DNA from: Bradyrhizobium oropedii
GTDB taxonomy: Bacteria > Pseudomonadota > Alphaproteobacteria > Rhizobiales > Xanthobacteraceae
Reading direction: 5' to 3'
Length of the DNA stretch: 34,506 nucleotides
NCBI RefSeq assembly: GCF_020889685.1
Contig: NZ_JACMYO010000081.1
Span: forward strand, 1 to 34,506
Of the stretch, positions 30,877 through 34,506 are shown in pieces. The notes below the pieces were generated by a model, which was not told where the DNA came from, made no database searches, and saw only the letters and a program-made list of their open reading frames with translations. The position numbers and the translations under genes were made by a program. Position 1 is the first letter of the stretch. Each line of letters starts with the position of its first letter.

Positions 30877-31300
30877 CGTCAAGGAGTCCACCGGCAGCGC
30901 GCTGCGGCTGACATCGCTTGCGGCCGCTGCCGCGATCGCGCTGTTCATCACCATCGCCTTCCTGTGCGCGGCCGCCTTCGTCTATGTGCTGCAGCACTAC
31001 GGACCAGTAGAAGCGTGCCTGTCGGGCGCCGGCGTTTTCCTCATCGTCACGCTGATCGCGATCGCCGTTTACACCGCGCGCAAGCGCGAGATGCGCCGCC
31101 GCGCCGAGAAGGCGGCCAAGGCCGCGAAGTCTGCCGCGGCATCGATGTTCGCCGACCCCGCCTTGATCGCCACCGGCCTGCAGATCGTCCGCGCCGTCGG
31201 CGTGAAGCGGCTGATCCCGATCCTCGTGGTCGGCGGCCTCGCATTCGGCCTGATGGCAAGCCGCGGTGCAGCCAGCAGCGGCGAGGCGGAAGAAGAGTAA
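30854..31300 (+). CDS. YqjE-like membrane protein (phage holin superfamily III type)
   Basis: 148 residues from ATG 30854, with AAGG seven bases upstream; an earlier in-frame start at 30797 lacks one. Two membrane segments at about 23-47 (SLAAAAAIALFITIAFLCAAAFVYVL) and 58-75, then a charged helix (TARKREMRRRAEKAAKAAKSAA) and a third hydrophobic segment near 122-140 (LIPILVVGGLAFGLMASRG). It ends in an acidic SGEAEEE. This is the layout of YqjE/Phage_holin_3_6 proteins, inner-membrane partners of YqjD. Probably in one transcript with the DUF883 gene under the EcfG promoter at 30276. Function not established. Confidence 0.8.
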   Translation: MLQRLIDDVKESTGSALRLTSLAAAAAIALFITIAFLCAAAFVYVLQHYGPVEACLSGAGVFLIVTLIAIAVYTARKREMRRRAEKAAKAAKSAAASMFADPALIATGLQIVRAVGVKRLIPILVVGGLAFGLMASRGAASSGEAEEE

Positions 31301-31310
31301 CGTCCTCCAC

Positions 31311-31416
31311 CGTCATTCCGGGGCTCGCGAAGCGAGAGCCGGGAATCCATTGGGCCACGGATCTCGCGGCTAAATGGATTCCGGGCTCGCGCCAAGAGGC
31401 GCGCCCCGGAATGACG
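31311..31416. repeat. Palindromic intergenic repeat (CGTCATTCCGGGGC...GCCCCGGAATGACG)
   Basis: The perfect outer arms CGTCATTCCGGGG and CCCCGGAATGACG enclose the inner pair GGGAATCCATT/AATGGATTCC and small GCTCGCG hairpins. It lies 10 bp past the YqjE-like stop, between two convergent genes, and may serve as a bidirectional terminator. The element at 10320-10357 resembles its right arm. Confidence 0.85.
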
Positions 31417-31434
31417 GTGAGATAACTGACGTTC

Positions 31435-31827
31435 TCAGGTCACGCAGCGGCCGGGCTGCAGCAGCTTGGCCACTTCAGTCAGGACACTGACCACGGGCTC
31501 GCAGGCCACCTTGCGGGTCTCACCGGGCCGGACCCGAGCCGGCGCTGTGGGGTGGTTGCGCGCCTCTTCCCGCGCCACGGGGACGCGGACCAGAACCGAC
31601 GTCTCGGGAAGCCGATCGAGTTTCAGCGCCACGGTCCGGCTCGGCAGGCCGCTCGATGGAACCGCGGCACGATCGGTCTTGGCGGCGCGATTGACGGCGC
31701 TCTCCGGCGCCAATGCGATGGTGACCTGCTGGCCGCCAATCAGATCGTGACCGGATGCCAACTGGACGGCGCCAAGCGTCAGTCCGACCGCCAACGCAGC
31801 GAAAATTCCCTTTTGAATCTTTGACAT
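31435..31827 (-). CDS. Small secreted protein of unknown function
   Basis: 130 residues. N-terminal signal sequence MSKIQKGIFAALAVGLTLGAVQLASG (cleavage near 26). The mature part is Arg/Pro/Val-rich, with VALKLDRLPETSVLVRVP and a C-terminal segment KVACEPVVSVLTEVAKLLQPGRCVT that holds the only two Cys residues, probably a disulfide closing a helical hairpin. I do not recognise a named domain, although the C-terminal CEPxxSxLTxxAxxLxPGRC pattern looks conserved rather than random. It is convergent with the YqjE-like gene across a repeat. Its upstream region is long and AT-richer than its surroundings (31890-31960) with no perfect EcfG site. Confidence 0.7.
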   Translation of the reverse strand: MSKIQKGIFAALAVGLTLGAVQLASGHDLIGGQQVTIALAPESAVNRAAKTDRAAVPSSGLPSRTVALKLDRLPETSVLVRVPVAREEARNHPTAPARVRPGETRKVACEPVVSVLTEVAKLLQPGRCVT

Positions 31828-32165
31828 GGTGATGTCCCTCGCCCCATGGAAATTCGCTTAACAATCCCTTGGCGATCACGGACACAACGCGAACGAAACC
31901 TGTGGGGTTCTCGCGTCCGACCATCACTTAACCGTGTACGAAAAATTTTGATTCGCGCGGAACGAGTCAGGGGGTCAGCGAGTCATTGGAAGAGCCGGTT
32001 ATTCCCCCTGCCCCATTGACCGGCGACGTAGGGCGCGACCGTGGTGATGCCGGTCGCGCCCTGCTCTTTTTCGGCTGCCCTGCAGACGATGCGTCACGCA
32101 CCCGTCGCATTGGACGTCAGGCATCGGTGGAGCGGTCCCCTCGCCAAGCGGGAGGACCTCTTGTT
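31828..32165. other. 338-bp region without a protein gene: upstream region of the secreted-protein gene and orphan terminator
   Basis: The left part should hold the promoter of the minus-strand gene at 31827. On the plus strand an inverted pair CAGGGGG (31968-31974) / CCCCCTG (32004-32010) is followed by a perfect terminator at 32031. There is no credible ORF: the one open frame (31986-32225) starts with TTG, lacks a ribosome site and has random composition. A small non-coding RNA is possible. Confidence 0.5.
32031..32071 (+). terminator. Intrinsic terminator with no gene in front of it
   Basis: GGGCGCGACC (32031-32040), an 11-base loop and GGTCGCGCCC (32052-32061) form a perfect 10-bp stem followed by TGCTCTTTTT. 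No protein gene precedes it on the plus strand, the nearest being 730 bp upstream beyond a convergent gene. It therefore probably ends a short transcript starting within 31830-31970. Confidence 0.75.
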
Positions 32166-32339
32166 TCAGGCATCGTCGCTCGATCGCATGTCCTGAGATC
32201 GAACAACCGTCACGTCACGGCATGACGGGCAACGACCGACATGAAACTTGATTCCAGTCGTCTGGTCGTCGACGAGCATCAGTTCGCTCAGGGGCTCGCC
32301 GCATTTGCAAGTGACGGTTTTCTTATCGGCAAAATACAT
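32166..32339 (-). CDS. Small zinc-ribbon protein (57 aa)
   Basis: 57 residues, ATG 32339 to TGA 32166, with an excellent GGAGG seven bases upstream. Begins MYFADKKTVTCKCGEPL and has two Cys knuckles: Cys11/Cys13 (CKCGE) and Cys37/Cys40 (CPSCRD), separated by a 23-residue beta-rich stretch (LMLVDDQTTGIKFHVGR). That is a typical zinc-ribbon arrangement, although the first knuckle is C-x-C rather than C-x2-C. I recognise no named family. It may be a nucleic-acid or protein-binding adaptor. It is followed on neither side by an obvious partner; the 59-aa gene at 32477 is on the same strand 137 bp upstream. Confidence 0.8.
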   Translation of the reverse strand: MYFADKKTVTCKCGEPLSELMLVDDQTTGIKFHVGRCPSCRDVTVVRSQDMRSSDDA

Positions 32340-32476
32340 CTGACGTCCTCCATAAGCCTGGAGATTTCATCGCGTCATTGGCGCAAGCTCGATTGCGCCG
32401 CGCTCGCCCCTTCGGTTTCCGATCCTTCTCGCTCTGTCAGATCCGGGCAATCCGGACGATGGGTGGCTCTCGGCAC

Positions 32477-32656
32477 TTACTTTGAAGCGGATTGCTTCCG
32501 TGATTCCGCGGCTTCGCGCGCCTGCCGCTCGGCCTTGAGGCGACGGAAGTTGTCGTAGAACGCCTTCTCGTGGGCGAGGTGCTCCTTCATCGCCTGCGAC
32601 GCATCCTGCTGACGCTGCTCGGTACGGACCTTGCGCTGCTGGGGAGTAAGATTCAT
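32477..32656 (-). CDS. Small charged helical protein (59 aa), unknown function
   Basis: 59 residues, ATG 32656 to TAA 32477, with GGAGG four bases upstream. Highly charged and Gln/Arg/Lys/Ala-rich (MNLTPQQRKVRTEQRQQ, then MKEHLAHEKAFYDNFRRLKAERQAREAAESRK), predicted as one long alpha helix, without Cys or membrane segment. The composition would suit a nucleic-acid or ribosome-associated protein, but no family is recognised. It lies 67 bp downstream of the EamA gene stop on the same strand and 137 bp upstream of the zinc-ribbon gene. Coding potential rests on the ribosome site, clean frame and plausible composition. Confidence 0.75.
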   Translation of the reverse strand: MNLTPQQRKVRTEQRQQDASQAMKEHLAHEKAFYDNFRRLKAERQAREAAESRKQSASK

Positions 32657-32723
32657 ACGACCTCCAACTAAGCTCTTGAATCAACGCTGGATTCAACGCA
32701 CGAAGCTGGAAAAGGTTGCACCC

Positions 32724-33650
32724 CTATTTGCGCAGGCTGGCCCAGACACCGCCGAGGATCAGCAGGCCGCCGATCATGTGGATCAGCTTCGGCGGCTCGC
32801 CGAGGATGATCCAGGACAGCAGCGCGCTCGCGATCGGCGCGACATAGAGCACCAGAGACGTCCGCACCGAACCGAACCGTCCGCCGAGCCAGGCGAAGCC
32901 GGCATAGGCCATCAGGCCGGGCACGAGGCCGGCGAAGACATAGGCCTCGAACGCCCTGGCGTTGAAAACCGCAGCCGGCGTGGCCCACATCTCCTGGAGC
33001 GCTGGCGGCAGCGAGCACAGCGCGCCGGCCGCCGAGAACAGGCTGACGCGGGCCAGCAGCGAAGCGCGCGGCGCGACGCGCGATTGCACCAGCGTGTAGC
33101 CGGACCAGCCGAGCATCGCGCACACCACCAGCAGATCGCCCCAGGCCGCGCTCGACTGCGTCAGCGTTTCCAGATGGCCGCCGGAGACGATCAGCAGCGC
33201 ACCGGCGAGCGCCAGCGCGGTCCCGAGCCACTGCAGCGGACCGATATGCTCGATGCCGAGCGCCGCCGAGATCAGCAGCACCATGATCGGCGACAGCGCG
33301 AAGATCAGCGCGATATGGATCGCGGTGGTGGTGATACCGGCGATGTAGACCGGGCCGCCGCACAGAAACATGCCGAGGAAGCCCGCGGCGAGGATCGGCC
33401 AGAAATTCTGCGCCAGCGGGATTTTGCCGTCGCGGATCGCCGCGATCGCAAACGGTGTCAGGCCGATGGCGATGATGCTCCAGCGGAAGAAGGCCAGTGA
33501 GAACGGCGGCACCGAGCCGGCAAGGCCGCGCGCCAGCACCTGGTTGGAGGCCTGCCCGACCGCGACCAGGATGAAGCCGGTCAGCGCGACCGCGTCCTCC
33601 CAGCCCGTGGCCGGACGCCCGACCGGCGCCTTCGGCTGCTCCGCATCCAT
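32724..33650 (-). CDS. EamA-family (DMT superfamily) transporter
   Basis: 308 residues, ten helices in two EamA repeats (about 22-150 and 170-305). Each repeat begins with the family pattern: ALTGFILVAVGQASNQVLARGLAGSVPPFSLAFFRWSIIA in the first and WGDLLVVCAMLGWSGYTLVQSRV in the second. The final helix ends with LGEPPKLIHMIGGLLILGGVWASLRK, typical of RhaT/YdcZ-like exporters. It likely exports a small metabolite; the substrate is unknown. It starts 36 bp after the transglutaminase-like gene stops, so the two are probably co-transcribed. Confidence 0.9.
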   Translation of the reverse strand: MDAEQPKAPVGRPATGWEDAVALTGFILVAVGQASNQVLARGLAGSVPPFSLAFFRWSIIAIGLTPFAIAAIRDGKIPLAQNFWPILAAGFLGMFLCGGPVYIAGITTTAIHIALIFALSPIMVLLISAALGIEHIGPLQWLGTALALAGALLIVSGGHLETLTQSSAAWGDLLVVCAMLGWSGYTLVQSRVAPRASLLARVSLFSAAGALCSLPPALQEMWATPAAVFNARAFEAYVFAGLVPGLMAYAGFAWLGGRFGSVRTSLVLYVAPIASALLSWIILGEPPKLIHMIGGLLILGGVWASLRK

Positions 33651-33686
33651 GACACCGCCCCCTCAGCCGGTGCGCAGCGGCGTGCG

Positions 33687-34367
33687 CTACTGCTCCGCCG
33701 CCTCCCGCTCCATGTCGCGGCCGGACATGTCCTCGCCCTGCATGTTGGCGTATTCGCGCGCCATCTCGCGCATCAGGAATTTGGCGGGCACGTCGTGATA
33801 GGTGCCGTGGTCGTTGACATACTGCATGTAGGCACGCCCTTCGCCGTCGAAGGGATGCAGCAGCGCATCCGAATGGCCGTCGAAATCGAGCGGCTTGACG
33901 CCGAGCTTGGCGCACAGCGTGTCGTTGAAGGTGGGCGTCGCCTTGCGCCAGGCGCCGTCGACGAACACTTCGGTGAATCCGTGCCAGGTGAACAGATCCG
34001 AGCCCATGCTCTGGCGCAGCTTCTCGGTGGTGAGGTGGTTGCGGACGTCGGCGAAGCCGACGCGGGCCGGAATGCCGTGCACCCGGCAGGCCGCGGCATA
34101 GAGCGCCGCCTTGCCGACGCAGTAGCCGTTGCCGGCGGCGAGCACGCTGGAGGCCCGGTAGCTCTCAGGCGAGCGCATGCTGACATAGGGGTTGTAGCGG
34201 ATGCCGTCGCGCACCGCGGTGTAGAGCCGGCTCGCTTTGTCGCGCGCGCTGGCGGCGGCCGGGACCGCGGCGCGGGCGAATGCCTCGACGGCGGGATGAT
34301 CGCTGTCGACATAGTCGCCGGGGTCGGTGTAGAGGCGGCTGATCGTCTCGGGGAGTTGCTCGGTCAT
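33687..34367 (-). CDS. Transglutaminase-like (cysteine peptidase fold) protein
   Basis: 226 residues. Transglutaminase-like core about 45-150 with catalytic Cys83 in GNGYCVGKAALYAAACRVHGIPAR, His129 in TWHGFTEVFVDGAW and Asn148 in the TPTFN motif in place of the usual Asp. The start of the core (LYTAVRDGIRYNPY) is typical of the bacterial transglutaminase/protease group. No signal peptide, so cytosolic. In bacteria such proteins act as proteases or peptide-modifying enzymes; the substrate is unknown. The C-terminal tail (EYANMQGEDMSGRDMEREAAEQ) is charged and disordered. It leads a probable two-gene unit with the EamA exporter, which may be only positional. Confidence 0.88.
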   Translation of the reverse strand: MTEQLPETISRLYTDPGDYVDSDHPAVEAFARAAVPAAASARDKASRLYTAVRDGIRYNPYVSMRSPESYRASSVLAAGNGYCVGKAALYAAACRVHGIPARVGFADVRNHLTTEKLRQSMGSDLFTWHGFTEVFVDGAWRKATPTFNDTLCAKLGVKPLDFDGHSDALLHPFDGEGRAYMQYVNDHGTYHDVPAKFLMREMAREYANMQGEDMSGRDMEREAAEQ

Positions 34368-34455
34368 GGCGCGAGCTTAGCAAGCAACGGGATCAGATCA
34401 ATGCAGCTCGTACAGCCCTTGCTGCAGCCCTGCCCCGCCAGGTTTGGGTTTTGAC

Positions 34456-34503
34456 GCGTTTTCTTGACGCGAATCGGTGCCCACTTCGCTTGAAAACGCT
34501 CTA
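34456..34503. repeat. Small repeat GCGTTTTC...GAAAACGCTCTA at the window end
   Basis: GCGTTTTC (34456-34463) pairs with GAAAACGC (34492-34499), separated by TTGACGCGAATCGGTGCCCACTTC-like sequence. The shape is a small imperfect hairpin of the kind that resembles repeats I associate with Bradyrhizobium intergenic DNA. It lies upstream of the transglutaminase-like gene; the next gene is outside the window. Confidence 0.6.
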
Positions 34504-34506
34504 GCA

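Noticed and set aside
31986..32225. 79-codon plus-strand frame
   Set aside because: TTG start, no ribosome site, interrupted by the terminator hairpin, random composition.
32241..32558. 105-codon plus-strand frame
   Set aside because: Opposite the zinc-ribbon gene and the end of the 59-aa gene, which have better ribosome sites and composition.
1..34506. CRISPR array, prophage, insertion sequence or genomic island
   Set aside because: No regularly spaced direct repeats, integrase, transposase, tRNA-linked att site or base-composition break was seen; the palindromes are scattered intergenic elements.

Overview
The window looks like chromosome from a high-GC alphaproteobacterium of the Bradyrhizobium/Rhodopseudomonas group (Nitrobacteraceae, Hyphomicrobiales). 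The reasons are gene content (CysG/DUF2849/CysI/DUF934/CysH sulfur cluster, CysNC fusion, patatin-bdhA pair, DUF2865 protein), the many palindromic intergenic repeats, and general-stress promoters of the alphaproteobacterial EcfG type. I see no rRNA, tRNA, CRISPR array, prophage, transposase or origin.

Layout. 1-3.7 kb: the tail of a Pro/Gln-rich protein, a CsbD-type stress protein, two divergent short-chain dehydrogenases and a TfdA-like dioxygenase. 3.7-7.4 kb: YqgE/AlgH protein, secreted DsbD N-terminal-domain protein, polysaccharide flippase and MAPEG membrane protein. 7.4-10.1 kb: patatin-like hydrolase plus 3-hydroxybutyrate dehydrogenase (an operon that suggests polyhydroxybutyrate mobilisation) and a CAP-domain lipoprotein.

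10.4-22.1 kb is a near-complete assimilatory sulfate pathway. Minus strand: periplasmic sulfate-binding protein and CysTWA importer, and upstream of them cysG-DUF2849-cysI-DUF934-cysH, with start/stop overlaps. Divergent on the plus strand: cysD and cysNC. Together they cover sulfate uptake, activation to APS/PAPS, reduction to sulfite and sulfide, and siroheme synthesis for CysI. cysD carries a one-base deletion near 19649 that breaks it into two frames. The cysG-cysD intergenic region holds two GAAA-N4-TTTC dyads 42 bp apart, one over the predicted cysG -10 box.

22.3-27.0 kb: AraC-type regulator divergent from an MFS exporter, then malate synthase G between two intrinsic terminators. 27.1-31.3 kb: an envelope/stress block (tiny membrane protein, DUF2865 protein, L,D-transpeptidase, AI-2E-family permease, YqjD/DUF883 and YqjE-like proteins). 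Four transcription units here carry perfect GGAAC-N16/17-CGTT promoters, and csbD at the other end of the window has a near match. 31.4-34.5 kb: a secreted protein of unknown function, an orphan intrinsic terminator (possible sRNA), two small proteins (57-aa zinc ribbon, 59-aa charged helix), an EamA exporter and a transglutaminase-like protein.

Most of this is ordinary core genome. The observations most worth following are the EcfG-type promoter cluster, the cysD frameshift, the paired dyads in the cys divergent promoter, the possible sRNA and the uncharacterised small proteins.
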